Positions 22,829 to 30,300 of a stretch of 64,000 bases of DNA are shown here, piece by piece. This stretch comes from Leucobacter tenebrionis. Its GTDB lineage: Bacteria > Actinomycetota > Actinomycetes > Actinomycetales > Microbacteriaceae. A program made the position numbers and the translations under genes. The stretch covers positions 558,001 to 622,000 of the forward strand of contig NZ_CP082322.1 in assembly GCF_019884725.1 (NCBI RefSeq), given 5' to 3'. The notes beneath the pieces were generated by a model that was given only the letters and a program-made list of their open reading frames with translations, had not been told where the DNA came from and did not search any database. Every line of letters starts with the position of its first letter. Position 1 is the first letter of the stretch.

Positions 22829-25159
22829 GTGTTCAGGGTCTTGGATACGACGCGAAAAGGCAATCTCTTCTCCACCCCCTTCGCCGTATTCGCGCTGTGC
22901 GTGATCGGGTACGGCGCCTACCGCCTCACCGATGCAAGGCCCGAGTCGTGGACCCTCGTGCTCGCGGTCATCCTCGGCGTGCTCATCTGCAGCCCGCTCC
23001 AGATCCGCGTCGGCCGCGCCCCAGGATTCCCCCTCGTCGGGGTGGCGATCGTCATGCTCGCGATCCCGCCCGTGCGGGAGCTCCCCATCCTCAGCGTCTC
23101 CATCTGGGCGATCGGCATACTGCTGTCCCAGCTCGTCATCCGCCGCAGCCTGATGCACGCGCTGTACGTGACCGGTCTCGGCTCGGCGGCAGCCTCCGCC
23201 TTCGTGCTGATCCACGTCGGCCTGACCGACCGCGGTGTCTGGTCGTCGGTGGGTTTCATCGTCGCGACCCTCGTCTACTACGCGATCTTCCTGGTCGGCG
23301 AATTCGCGCGGCACCGGATCGGCACGCCGCCGGGCCGGATCCTCGGTTTCACCCGCATCTCCCCGATCCGACTCGGCTCCGTGATCCTCGTCGTCGCGAT
23401 GACCGCGACGATCATGCGGTTCGCAGATACCGCCGTCATCCCCTGGCTCGAGCAGGATCCGCACACCCGGCTCACCCCCTTCATCGTGCTCCTCGTCGCC
23501 TCGATCGCCTACATGCTCGCGCAGCGAAGCCGCTTCGCAGGCATCGAACGACGCCTGAGCCGTCTCGTGGACGCGGCGGTCGAGCTTCCCATGGCGGCAG
23601 CGAGAGACGAGCTCTCCGACGCACTGCTGACGCGCGCCCGAAGGGTCGTGCAGGCCGGCTCGATCGAGCTTCGCGCCGCGCCTCCCGAGCGCAACGAGAT
23701 CGGCGCGAAGATCGAGCTCGACCCCGGCATCGAACAGCACCTGGTGGCATCTCGGAAGATCGGCGGAGGCCTCTTCCTCAGAGAGGACGAGCGCGCGCTC
23801 GCGACCCTCGCCCACCTCGCGACCGAGACCGCTCGCACCAGGCACGAGATCGAGAGCCTCGAGACCCGCGCCGACAGCGACGCGCTGACCGGGCTGCCGA
23901 ACTACGGCGCCTTCCAGAAGGCGCTCGCCGACGCCAACGAGAATCGCTCGTACCACGAAGGCATCGCTCTGCTCTTCATCGACCTCGACAACTTCAAGAA
24001 GCTCAACGACGGCTTCGGTCACCGCATCGGCGACGAACTGCTCAAGGTCATCGCCGGCCGCCTGCGCAGCGCCGCGGGAGGCGGCGACTTCGTCTCGCGG
24101 GTCGGCGGAGACGAGTTCGTCGTGATCTTCTCGGATCTCGACTCGCTCGAACAGGCCCGCACCTCGTCGGAGCGGATCGTCGCGGCCGCGAGCCAGCCCC
24201 TCACCGTCGAGGGACGCTGCATGCGCCCCACCCTGAGCGCGGGTCTCGCGTTCTCCAGCCACAGAGAGCTCGACGCCCAGTCCCTCGTGGAGGATGCGGA
24301 TCGCGCCATGCTGAACGTCAAGCGCTCGCGCCGCAGCGGAGATCAGGCCTCGGAGAGCAGCCTCGGCGTGTCGTCCCATCGGGCGGCGCGGACCAACGAC
24401 ATCGTCGCGAGAGCGATCCGCGAGGACCGCCTGGTGCTCGCGTTCCAGCCGATCGTCGACATCCAGCAGGGCGAGATCTGGGCGTTCGAGGCGCTCGTGC
24501 GCTACGTCGACCCCGAGCTCGGGCCGGTGTCCCCGCCCTCCCTCGTAGCACGCGCCAAGAGTCTCGGCCTCATGAACGAACTCACGCGACAGGTCATCAC
24601 CAAGGCACTCGACGCGGCGGAGGAGTTCCGCAGGCTCGAGCCCGGCATCCGCTGCATCACCGTCAATCTCGAGCTCGGCCAGATCACCGAGGCCGAGCTC
24701 GGTCCGTTCGTGCGGGAGGCGGCCCGCCTGCACCCCGACATCGCGCTGTGCATCGAGCTCAACGAGCGCTCGCTGCATGCCGTGACCGACGAACTGCGAC
24801 GCGACGCCGAGATCATGCAGAGCGCCGGAGTGCTCATCGCGCTCGACGACTACGGTTCGGAGGCCTCGTCGGTCGGCGCACTGGTCCACTTCCCGATGAA
24901 CATCCTCAAGATCGACAAGAGCCTGATCGACAATCTCGATGACACGCGGCAGCGGGAGGTCATCAAAGCGCTGCAGGGCTTCGGCGACAACCTCGACTAC
25001 ACCGTGATCGTCGAGGGCATCGAGAACCGGGAGATGGCGGAGATCCTCGGCGGCCTGGGCGTGCGCAGCGTGCAGGGCTACTACTTCGGTCGGCCGATCT
25101 CGCACATGCTCACCGTCGAGCGCCTCCAGCGGTGGGGCAGACGAGCGGTGATCGGCTGA
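22829..25159 (+). CDS. Membrane-bound GGDEF-EAL protein (c-di-GMP turnover)
   Basis: A 776-residue protein. The N-terminus (residues 12-232) has about eight transmembrane helices, then a linker of about 100 residues. The GGDEF domain has an intact GGDEF at 426-430; the I-site Arg is replaced (GGGD in place of RxxD), so product inhibition is probably absent. The EAL domain has EAL at 554-556, and the later catalytic blocks are recognisable (NLELG, ELNER, ALDDYGS, LKIDKSL, VEGIE, QGYYFGRP). The loop after DDYGS is degenerate (EASS for GYSS). Either or both activities may be present. It starts 18 bases after orn, so the two are probably one operon. Confidence 0.9.
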   Translation: MFRVLDTTRKGNLFSTPFAVFALCVIGYGAYRLTDARPESWTLVLAVILGVLICSPLQIRVGRAPGFPLVGVAIVMLAIPPVRELPILSVSIWAIGILLSQLVIRRSLMHALYVTGLGSAAASAFVLIHVGLTDRGVWSSVGFIVATLVYYAIFLVGEFARHRIGTPPGRILGFTRISPIRLGSVILVVAMTATIMRFADTAVIPWLEQDPHTRLTPFIVLLVASIAYMLAQRSRFAGIERRLSRLVDAAVELPMAAARDELSDALLTRARRVVQAGSIELRAAPPERNEIGAKIELDPGIEQHLVASRKIGGGLFLREDERALATLAHLATETARTRHEIESLETRADSDALTGLPNYGAFQKALADANENRSYHEGIALLFIDLDNFKKLNDGFGHRIGDELLKVIAGRLRSAAGGGDFVSRVGGDEFVVIFSDLDSLEQARTSSERIVAAASQPLTVEGRCMRPTLSAGLAFSSHRELDAQSLVEDADRAMLNVKRSRRSGDQASESSLGVSSHRAARTNDIVARAIREDRLVLAFQPIVDIQQGEIWAFEALVRYVDPELGPVSPPSLVARAKSLGLMNELTRQVITKALDAAEEFRRLEPGIRCITVNLELGQITEAELGPFVREAARLHPDIALCIELNERSLHAVTDELRRDAEIMQSAGVLIALDDYGSEASSVGALVHFPMNILKIDKSLIDNLDDTRQREVIKALQGFGDNLDYTVIVEGIENREMAEILGGLGVRSVQGYYFGRPISHMLTVERLQRWGRRAVIG

Positions 25160-25195
25160 GCCGTCAGCGTGAAGCCTCTGCTGAAGAGCGGAGCG

Positions 25196-26050
25196 CTAGT
25201 ACCCCGCGGCCGATCCCGCCTGCGGCGTCACGTCGATGCCGCCGCTGAGGCGCGCGATCGCGTCCTCGGGCACGAAGGCCGGGTCGAGTTCGAAGAAGGC
25301 ATCGAGCACACCCATGAAGGCGATGGACGCCACCGACCAGCTCTCCGTCGCGTCCGCCGACGGCAGATCGAAGTGGGCGTCGACGAGCGCCGGAACCGTC
25401 TCGCGCACGATGCCGAGGCCCTCGATGACCGAGGCGGCCGCGATCACGAACGGCTGGTAGTCGTTATGGAACCCGGCACGCAGGCGGTATCCCATGGTCG
25501 GCATCAGGTTGCGGTAGAAGCTCTCCATGGTGTCGACGAAGGAGAGCTCGCTCGCCCGCAGCGCATCGAGCATGCGGGTGCGGGCGTCGGGATCCGGCCA
25601 TGAGATGATCGTCGTCGACAGCGCGGCGTAGGTGCGCCACTTGCTGGAGGCCGTCACCACCTCGAAGTTGTATTTGGTCACGATGCGCACCAGGTCGATG
25701 AGCACACCGCGGCGCCCCTCGGCTGTGCGCAGGTCGTCCACGCGCGTGCCCAGGTACTGCCAGGTGGAGAGCAGCGTCTGAGTGTCGGCACGGTCGATGC
25801 GCGCCTGGTTCGCCAGTTCGCAAAACAGGTCGGCCAGAAAGGAATCGGCCGACGGCCAGATCTTCGTGAACTGCCGAACAGGCACTCCGGCATCGCTCGC
25901 CAGCCTTTCGACGAGCTCGCTGTTCATGCCGAGCGACAAGCCCGTCTCCTCCACGTGCCGGATCGCCCGATCCAGCACTCTGGCACGAGCGTCGTCGAGA
26001 CCAGACTGGGGCCGCTGATTGCCGCCCCGCTTCCAATTCTCTTCCGACAC
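25196..26050 (-). CDS. TetR-like transcriptional regulator, divergent from the acyltransferase/E1 pair
   Basis: A 284-residue protein. Residues about 20-80 fit a TetR-type DNA-binding domain: RVLDRAIRHVEETGLSLGMNSELVERLASDAGVPVRQFTKIWPSADSFLADLF. The C-terminal part is a long helical domain (RTYAALSTTIISWPDPDARTRMLDALRASELSFVDTMESFYRNLMP) not typical of the best-known TetR families. The GTG start has GAGGGG five bases upstream. Its position suggests that it regulates the divergent acyltransferase and ThiF-type genes. Confidence 0.8.
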   Translation of the reverse strand: MSEENWKRGGNQRPQSGLDDARARVLDRAIRHVEETGLSLGMNSELVERLASDAGVPVRQFTKIWPSADSFLADLFCELANQARIDRADTQTLLSTWQYLGTRVDDLRTAEGRRGVLIDLVRIVTKYNFEVVTASSKWRTYAALSTTIISWPDPDARTRMLDALRASELSFVDTMESFYRNLMPTMGYRLRAGFHNDYQPFVIAAASVIEGLGIVRETVPALVDAHFDLPSADATESWSVASIAFMGVLDAFFELDPAFVPEDAIARLSGGIDVTPQAGSAAGY

Positions 26051-26128
26051 GGTATCCCCTCACGCTCCGCCACAGGTGGGTAAATGCTACCAACCGGGCG
26101 CCTTTCTCCGCAGCAGGCGCGCAGGCGC

Positions 26129-26156
26129 GTTCCGCTCCCTTCGGAACAGCAGTTCC
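26129..26156. promoter_or_regulatory. Overlapping GTTCC/GGAAC inverted repeats
   Basis: GTTCCG (26129-26134) and CGGAAC (26142-26147) form one inverted repeat with a seven-base spacer. GGAAC (26143-26147) and GTTCC (26152-26156) form a second with four bases between. TAGTCT at 26160-26165 may be the -10 element of the acyltransferase promoter. Three half-sites in a row suggest the operator of the divergent TetR protein. Confidence 0.5.
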
Positions 26157-26221
26157 TGTTAGTCTTGTCCCCTGCAATCGCGCGACAGCGATCGCAAAAC
26201 AGAACAGAGGATCTCCGCGAG

Positions 26222-26920
26222 ATGAGCTTGGATACTGTGATGCTCGGGAACGAACCCCGGAGCGACGCGGAGGCCCCGCTTCCCCCCTCCTCCTACCGCA
26301 TCACGCGGGTGCAGACGGAAGAGGAACTGCGGACATGGCGGCTGGTGCGCCAGAACGTCTACCTCGAAGAGGGTCTCTTCACCGAGGACGACGTCGACGA
26401 GCCCGTCTACACCGACCGCTACGACGACTACTCCGAGCACTTTCTCGCGTGGGATCACGCCGGCGCGCCCGTGGCGACCGCGCGCCTCATCTTCGGATCG
26501 GAGCAGCATGCGCGCCCGCTCCAGGTGGAGTCGGCCTTCGACGTGACCCCCGAGCCCGACAGCGCCGAGATCTCGGGCTTCGCCGTGGTGCGCGAGCACC
26601 GCGCCGGACTGGCGCAGGTCGGACTGATGCGCGCGCTCTTCGAGAGGCTCCACGAGCTCGGGATCGAGCACTGCTACGCCGAGGTCGAGCCCTGGTTCTT
26701 CAAGGCCCTCACCCGGTTCGGGTACCCGGTCACCCGCATCAGCGAGTCGCAGTTCGTCTTCAACGCCGAGAACTTCGTGATCTACATGCGGCTCGAGGAT
26801 TTCTGGGAGGGCGCGAGAGCGGATATCGCCGAGAAGAAGCGGAGCATCCGCGGCACCTACTACTCGCACCCCTGGGACGGCACCATCGGTCGGAAGCACC
26901 TGGTCTACCGTGATCGATGA
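26222..26920 (+). CDS. LuxI-fold / FeeM-like N-acyltransferase (GNAT superfamily)
   Basis: A 232-residue protein of the autoinducer-synthase-like acyltransferase fold. Visible landmarks are an Arg-rich N-terminal segment (TWRLVRQNVYLEEGLF, residues 39-53), an acidic DxxDDYSEHFLAWD strand (66-78), VATARLIF (84-91), AEISGFAVVREHR (115-127, with the conserved Glu116) and a helix-strand end, LGIEHCYAEVEPWFFKALTRFGYPV. LuxI has Arg two to three positions after that Glu; here it is Gly-Phe, closer to FeeM-type N-acyl amino acid synthases. Such enzymes take acyl groups from acyl-ACP. Product unknown. It overlaps the ThiF-type gene by 11 bases, so the two are coupled. The N-terminus is uncertain; an in-frame ATG lies at 26084. 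Confidence 0.75.
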   Translation: MSLDTVMLGNEPRSDAEAPLPPSSYRITRVQTEEELRTWRLVRQNVYLEEGLFTEDDVDEPVYTDRYDDYSEHFLAWDHAGAPVATARLIFGSEQHARPLQVESAFDVTPEPDSAEISGFAVVREHRAGLAQVGLMRALFERLHELGIEHCYAEVEPWFFKALTRFGYPVTRISESQFVFNAENFVIYMRLEDFWEGARADIAEKKRSIRGTYYSHPWDGTIGRKHLVYRDR

Positions 26921-27764
26921 CGCTCGAACTCCGGAGCATCTCGACCGGAGTCGCGGCATCTTCACCGCCGCCGAACTCGCGGTACTGGCCTCCTCGACCG
27001 TCTCGATCGCGGGCGTCGGAGGCGTCGGAGGGCGCGTGGCGGAGGTGCTCGCCCGGTCGGGCGTGGGCAGGCTGCGCCTCGCCGATCCCGATACCTTCTC
27101 CGTCTCGAACCTGAATCGCCAGGCTGCGTCGACGCTCGCAACGGTCGGCCGCAACAAGAGCGAGGTCGTCGCCGAGCTGTGCCGCGCGGTCTCGCCCTCG
27201 GTCGAGGTGCGCACCTGGCCTGCCGGAATCACTGCCGAGAACCTCGACGGATTCATCGAGGGCGCTGACGCGGTGGTGGACGGCACCGACTACACCGTGC
27301 CGTCGCTCGGGCTCCGGCTCGCGCGCACCGCGACCTCGGCGGGGCTGCCCGTCGCGCTCGGAGTCGAGGTGGCCTTCGGTGCGTGGCATACCGTACTGAC
27401 CCGGCCGACGCACTTCGAGGACCTCATGGGACTGCCTCGCGGCATCGATTTCGACGCCCTCGACAGCGGCGAGGTCTCGATCCCGCTCTGGCGATGGGTG
27501 CAGCGCATTCCGCCCTACCTGAGCGCGCAGACCCTGCGCGCGGTCGAGCAGGGCGAGATCGAGGCTCCCGCGATCGCGCCGGCCGTCGAGATCTCGGCCG
27601 CGATGCTCGCGACCGACGTCGTGCAGCTCCTACTGGGCCGCAAGCCCGCGATCGAGGCGCCCCGCGTGCACGGCGTGGACGTGCGATCCGGCCGCTCGTG
27701 GCGAGGCCGTCCCAGCAAGGCCCGCTTCATGATGACCGCGCTACGAGCCTCCCTGCGACGCTAG
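26910..27764 (+). CDS. ThiF/E1-like adenylyltransferase
   Basis: A 284-residue E1-superfamily protein. The Rossmann loop is GVGGVG (35-40). Conserved ATP-binding residues are present: Asp59/Asp61, Asn67, Arg70-Gln71 (NLNRQ), Lys83 and the DGTD block (124-127). It has only one cysteine (Cys91), so it lacks the zinc-binding CxxC pairs and the catalytic thiolating cysteine of ThiF and MoeB. It could therefore adenylate a carboxylate but not hand sulfur on or form the usual thioester. No ubiquitin-like partner gene is nearby. The GTG start lies within the 3' end of the acyltransferase gene. Confidence 0.88.
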   Translation: MIDDARTPEHLDRSRGIFTAAELAVLASSTVSIAGVGGVGGRVAEVLARSGVGRLRLADPDTFSVSNLNRQAASTLATVGRNKSEVVAELCRAVSPSVEVRTWPAGITAENLDGFIEGADAVVDGTDYTVPSLGLRLARTATSAGLPVALGVEVAFGAWHTVLTRPTHFEDLMGLPRGIDFDALDSGEVSIPLWRWVQRIPPYLSAQTLRAVEQGEIEAPAIAPAVEISAAMLATDVVQLLLGRKPAIEAPRVHGVDVRSGRSWRGRPSKARFMMTALRASLRR

Positions 27765-27836
27765 GGCCTGCACCCTGGCGACGATGGAGAGCGCCGCCGG
27801 AGCCAGGCGGGCCGCAGAACGCGTTTCGCTCCTTCT

Positions 27837-27870
27837 AATAAAAGAAAACCCGACCCCTGAGGGGCCGGGT
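27837..27870 (-). terminator. Rho-independent terminator of the NYN gene
   Basis: On the minus strand, an ACCCG-GCCCC / GGGG-CGGGT hairpin (27848-27870, 10-bp stem with one mismatch, three-base loop) is followed by TTTTCTTTTATTA. It sits 24 bases after the NYN stop codon. It also separates that gene from the convergent ThiF-type gene. Confidence 0.8.
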
Positions 27871-27894
27871 GGTGTGGATCCAGGTTAGCACGGA

Positions 27895-28629
27895 TCACCA
27901 CTTCGGTGGCTTCCTGATCTTGGTTCCGATCGCATGCGGGAGTTGGTTCCGATACCAGTCGTCGGGCCGCATCTGGTACCACCAGTGATCACCGGCGCCG
28001 TTGGATGGTCGGCCTGCGAGTTTGCCTGCTCGGTAGCCTTTCGTCGGGTTGATCAACCCCACTGGAACGAGGTCACGCACGTAGTTGATCGGAAACGCCA
28101 GGTCGCTGTCATTCGAAATCACCAGAGCCGCATCGATGGCTCCAGTGAGAACGTCGATGAGCAGATGGGAAGCAACGTTGACATCGGACCCCTTCTCCTC
28201 GCGTCGCGCGATGGAAGCCATAAATCTCGCATCGGGCACGTCGCCCTCGGAGCCGTCCTGCACCATAATCGGCCACTGCGGGTGTGAGATGACCGGCTTC
28301 CCGTTTCTCCCTGCAACGGCGAGCGGTGCCGTCGCGACTCGGGCAACATAGTTGCCAAAGGCGATGTGTGTCGCCGCACCGGATTGTTCCAGTGCCCGCA
28401 GGTACACGTCCTGTTCACGCTGACCCTCAGGGTTGCTCGCGCCGCTGATTCTGGCGGTGCAGTAGGTGACTGTCTCGATAGTCGGATCAATCCATCGTGA
28501 ATGAGCCGAAACAAGATCTTTAGCTAACGCCATGATGTCGAGCCACCTCCATCCAGCCGTGGATCGACCGCAGATACCTCGACCCCCGTAATAGAGGTTG
28601 TATCCGTCGATGTAGACGCCGATTCTCAT
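27895..28629 (-). CDS. NYN domain protein (PIN-like ribonuclease fold)
   Basis: A 244-residue protein. It starts [15 protein letters not shown], the hallmark of NYN domains, with conserved Asp8 and Asn11. Later acidic blocks, [18 protein letters not shown] and [14 protein letters not shown], complete the metal-binding site. NYN domains are related to PIN and FLAP nucleases and usually process or degrade RNA; some act in defence or as toxins. GC content is visibly lower than in the flanking genes, and it is bounded by terminators on both sides, which suggests acquisition by transfer. It has no ribosome binding site, and the promoter predicts a leaderless mRNA. Confidence 0.88.
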   Translation of the reverse strand: MRIGVYIDGYNLYYGGRGICGRSTAGWRWLDIMALAKDLVSAHSRWIDPTIETVTYCTARISGASNPEGQREQDVYLRALEQSGAATHIAFGNYVARVATAPLAVAGRNGKPVISHPQWPIMVQDGSEGDVPDARFMASIARREEKGSDVNVASHLLIDVLTGAIDAALVISNDSDLAFPINYVRDLVPVGLINPTKGYRAGKLAGRPSNGAGDHWWYQMRPDDWYRNQLPHAIGTKIRKPPKW

Positions 28630-28635
28630 GGGGCG

Positions 28636-28662
28636 AGGTTAGATCATGCGTCCGACATTCAA
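28636..28662 (-). promoter_or_regulatory. Promoter of the NYN gene (leaderless)
   Basis: Minus-strand -10 element TAACCT (28636-28641) ends six bases before the ATG at 28629. A TTGAAT (28657-28662) could be the -35 element, with a short 15-base spacer. There is no Shine-Dalgarno sequence. Confidence 0.45.
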
Positions 28663-28770
28663 CCTCTCTCGGGAGTACGGTGAGGTATGGCCGGTGACGC
28701 GAGAGACCAACCCGAGCTGCCCGAGTCACCATGCCGCACCACGCAGAATATACGGATGATCAGGTGCTTC

Positions 28771-28811
28771 AAAAAGAAATCTGCCCCCGGCTCGTAAACC
28801 GGGGGCAGATT
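28771..28811 (-). terminator. Rho-independent terminator of tRNA-His
   Basis: A perfect 13-bp stem (28778-28790 with 28799-28811, AATCTGCCCCCGG and complement) has an eight-base loop and is followed on the minus strand by TTTCTTTTT. It begins seven bases after the tRNA 3' end. Confidence 0.9.
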
Positions 28812-28817
28812 CATCAG

Positions 28818-28891
28818 GGTGGCTAACGGGACTTGAACCCGCGACCACCGGCACCACAAGCCGGTGCTCTACCGACTGAGCTATAGCCACC
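28818..28891 (-). tRNA. tRNA-His (anticodon GTG)
   Basis: Minus-strand cloverleaf with acceptor GTGGCTA/TAGCCAC, D-arm AGCTCAGTCGGTAGAGC, anticodon stem CCGGC/GCCGG around the loop TTGTGGT (anticodon GTG), and T-arm GGGTTCAAGTCCC. The extra 5' G (position -1) needed for histidyl-tRNA identity is encoded at 28891 opposite the discriminator C. CCA is not encoded. Confidence 0.96.
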
Positions 28892-28932
28892 ATGCTGTCC
28901 GCATTCGCCGAGGCGAACGAGGCAACCCCACG

Positions 28933-28963
28933 ATCATAGCCCATGGATGCCCTCCCGCGCCAA
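28933..28963 (-). promoter_or_regulatory. Likely promoter of tRNA-His
   Basis: Minus-strand -10 element TATGAT (28933-28938) and -35 element TTGGCG (28958-28963), 19 bases apart. Transcription would start about 35 bases before the mature tRNA 5' end. Confidence 0.45.
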
Positions 28964-29052
28964 ATCGGACACGCGGGGCGCGCGTCCCGGATCCCGATCC
29001 CCGCGGCCCAGGCGGTTCCGAATCTCCTGAGCACGCGCCACGGCTTTCTGTG

Positions 29053-29058
29053 TAGGGT
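29053..29058 (+). promoter_or_regulatory. -10 element of the metallopeptidase-clpS operon (leaderless)
   Basis: TAGGGT is followed by six bases (GAAAAC) and the ATG at 29065. No ribosome binding site is present. A -35 element is not obvious. Confidence 0.45.
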
Positions 29059-29064
29059 GAAAAC

Positions 29065-29412
29065 ATGCTCGAGATGTCGCACGAGGAGTTCGAATCGCTG
29101 GTCGCAGACGGCCTCGATTCGCTGCACGACGACATGCTCGCGCAGCTCGACAACGTGATCTTCCTGGTCGAGGATCGGCCGTCCGACGGTAGCGATATCC
29201 TCGGCGTCTACGAGGGCTTCTCCCTCGCCGAGCGCGATGTCTACGGCTACGGCGAGGAGCCGGATCGCATCATCCTCTTCCGGGAGAACCTGCTCTCGCA
29301 CTGCGCCGACCTCGACGAGCTCGTCGCGGAGATCCGCATCACCCTCGTGCACGAGATCGCGCATTTCTACGGTATCGGCGAGCAGCGCATCCACGAACTC
29401 GGGTGGGGTTGA
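29065..29412 (+). CDS. Metallopeptidase family protein (Zincin_1 / DUF1025)
   Basis: A 115-residue acidic protein with a minimal zincin active site near the C-terminus: HEIAHFYGIGEQRIHELGWG supplies HExxH and the third His in the usual order. The family is small, conserved in actinobacteria and predicted to be a zinc protease of unknown substrate. Its gene often stands beside clpS, as here. The start at 29065 fits the leaderless promoter. Confidence 0.9.
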   Translation: MLEMSHEEFESLVADGLDSLHDDMLAQLDNVIFLVEDRPSDGSDILGVYEGFSLAERDVYGYGEEPDRIILFRENLLSHCADLDELVAEIRITLVHEIAHFYGIGEQRIHELGWG

Positions 29413-29425
29413 GGCGGTGACCGTG

Positions 29426-29719
29426 ATGAGCGCGACGAGAACCGGCGCGGATCGGCGCGAGGCCCGGCAGGCGGCCATCGAGCCGGTGTGGCAGACGGTG
29501 GTGTGGGACGACCCCGTGAACCTGATGTCCTACGTCGCCTACGTCTTCCAGGTCCACTTCGGCTTCGATCGGGATCGGGCGGAGGAGTTGATGCTGCAGG
29601 TGCACCATCGGGGCAACGCCGTGGTGGCGGAGGGCGGACGCGAGGCGATGGAGATGCACGTGGAGGCGATGCACGGCTACGGCCTGTGGGCGACGGTGCG
29701 GCAGGCGGGTGGCGAATGA
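29426..29719 (+). CDS. clpS: ATP-dependent Clp protease adaptor protein ClpS
   Basis: A 97-residue adaptor that delivers N-degron substrates to ClpC/ClpA. The core is canonical: VVWDDPVNLMSYVAYVFQVHFGF, then LMLQVHHRGNAVVAEGGREAMEMHVEAMHGYGLWATV, including the substrate-pocket Asp/Asn and the histidine block. Start uncertain among GTG 29417, GTG 29423 and ATG 29426; GAGG at 29411-29414 suits the latter two. Its stop overlaps the next start as ATGA. Confidence 0.93.
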   Translation: MSATRTGADRREARQAAIEPVWQTVVWDDPVNLMSYVAYVFQVHFGFDRDRAEELMLQVHHRGNAVVAEGGREAMEMHVEAMHGYGLWATVRQAGGE

Positions 29720-30300
29720 GGCTGCTGCCGCTGCAGGACGGCGGATTGCGATTGCTGCTCGAGCACGACGAGGCCTCGATGCTGGATCAGCTGGTGACCC
29801 AGCTCATCCACCTGCTCCAGAGTCACAGCAGCACGGCGCTCGACCCCGACCCGCTCTTCGCGAGCCTCGAGGTCGGCGGTTCCGACGAGGCGCCCGAGGA
29901 CCCGGCGCTCGCGAGGCTCTTCCCCGATGCTTACGAGACTCAGGACGACGCCGGCGCCTTCCGGCGGGTCACCGAGCAAGGTTTGCTCAACCGCAAGCTG
30001 CAGGACGCGATGCAGCTCACCTCCGCGCTGGGGCTCGGCGGCAGCGTCGACGGCGAGTCGCGTGCGATCGAGGTCGACATCCCCGTGACCGAACTGCCCG
30101 CCTGGGCGCGCACGCTGACCGCGCTGCGACTCGCGATCGCCGCCCGCATCGGCCTCGACGCCGCCGGCGACCACGCTTCGCTACTCGACGATGACGAGAC
30201 GCGCGGCACCGTGATGGTCTTCGACTGGCTCGCCGCGATCCTCGAATCCGTGCTGGCCGTGATGGGCGCGGATCGCGGGGACGACACGGTCGGGGGCTAG
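29716..30300 (+). CDS. DUF2017 family protein
   Basis: A 194-residue helical protein that typically follows clpS in actinobacteria. Recognisable blocks are LEHDEASMLDQLVTQLIHLLQ, DPALARLFPDAYETQDDAGAFRRVTEQGLLNRKLQDA and LPAWARTLTALRLAIAARIGL. Its role is unknown; conserved linkage to clpS suggests a part in regulated proteolysis. It is translationally coupled to clpS, and its last four bases overlap the convergent dinB gene. Confidence 0.85.
   Translation: MRLLPLQDGGLRLLLEHDEASMLDQLVTQLIHLLQSHSSTALDPDPLFASLEVGGSDEAPEDPALARLFPDAYETQDDAGAFRRVTEQGLLNRKLQDAMQLTSALGLGGSVDGESRAIEVDIPVTELPAWARTLTALRLAIAARIGLDAAGDHASLLDDDETRGTVMVFDWLAAILESVLAVMGADRGDDTVGG

Noticed and set aside
22823..25105. A 760-codon open frame on the minus strand across the GGDEF-EAL gene
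   Set aside because: It mirrors a gene with clear GGDEF and EAL motifs; long antisense frames are expected at this GC content. The translation is Asp/Arg/His-rich with no domain pattern.
26084..26221. In-frame N-terminal extension of the acyltransferase from ATG 26084
   Set aside because: The extension has no family similarity, runs through the inverted repeats and probable promoter, and lacks a ribosome binding site.
27765..28891. Search for an integrated element with attachment sites at tRNA-His
   Set aside because: I found no integrase gene and no direct repeat of the tRNA 3' end; only the composition of the NYN gene hints at transfer.
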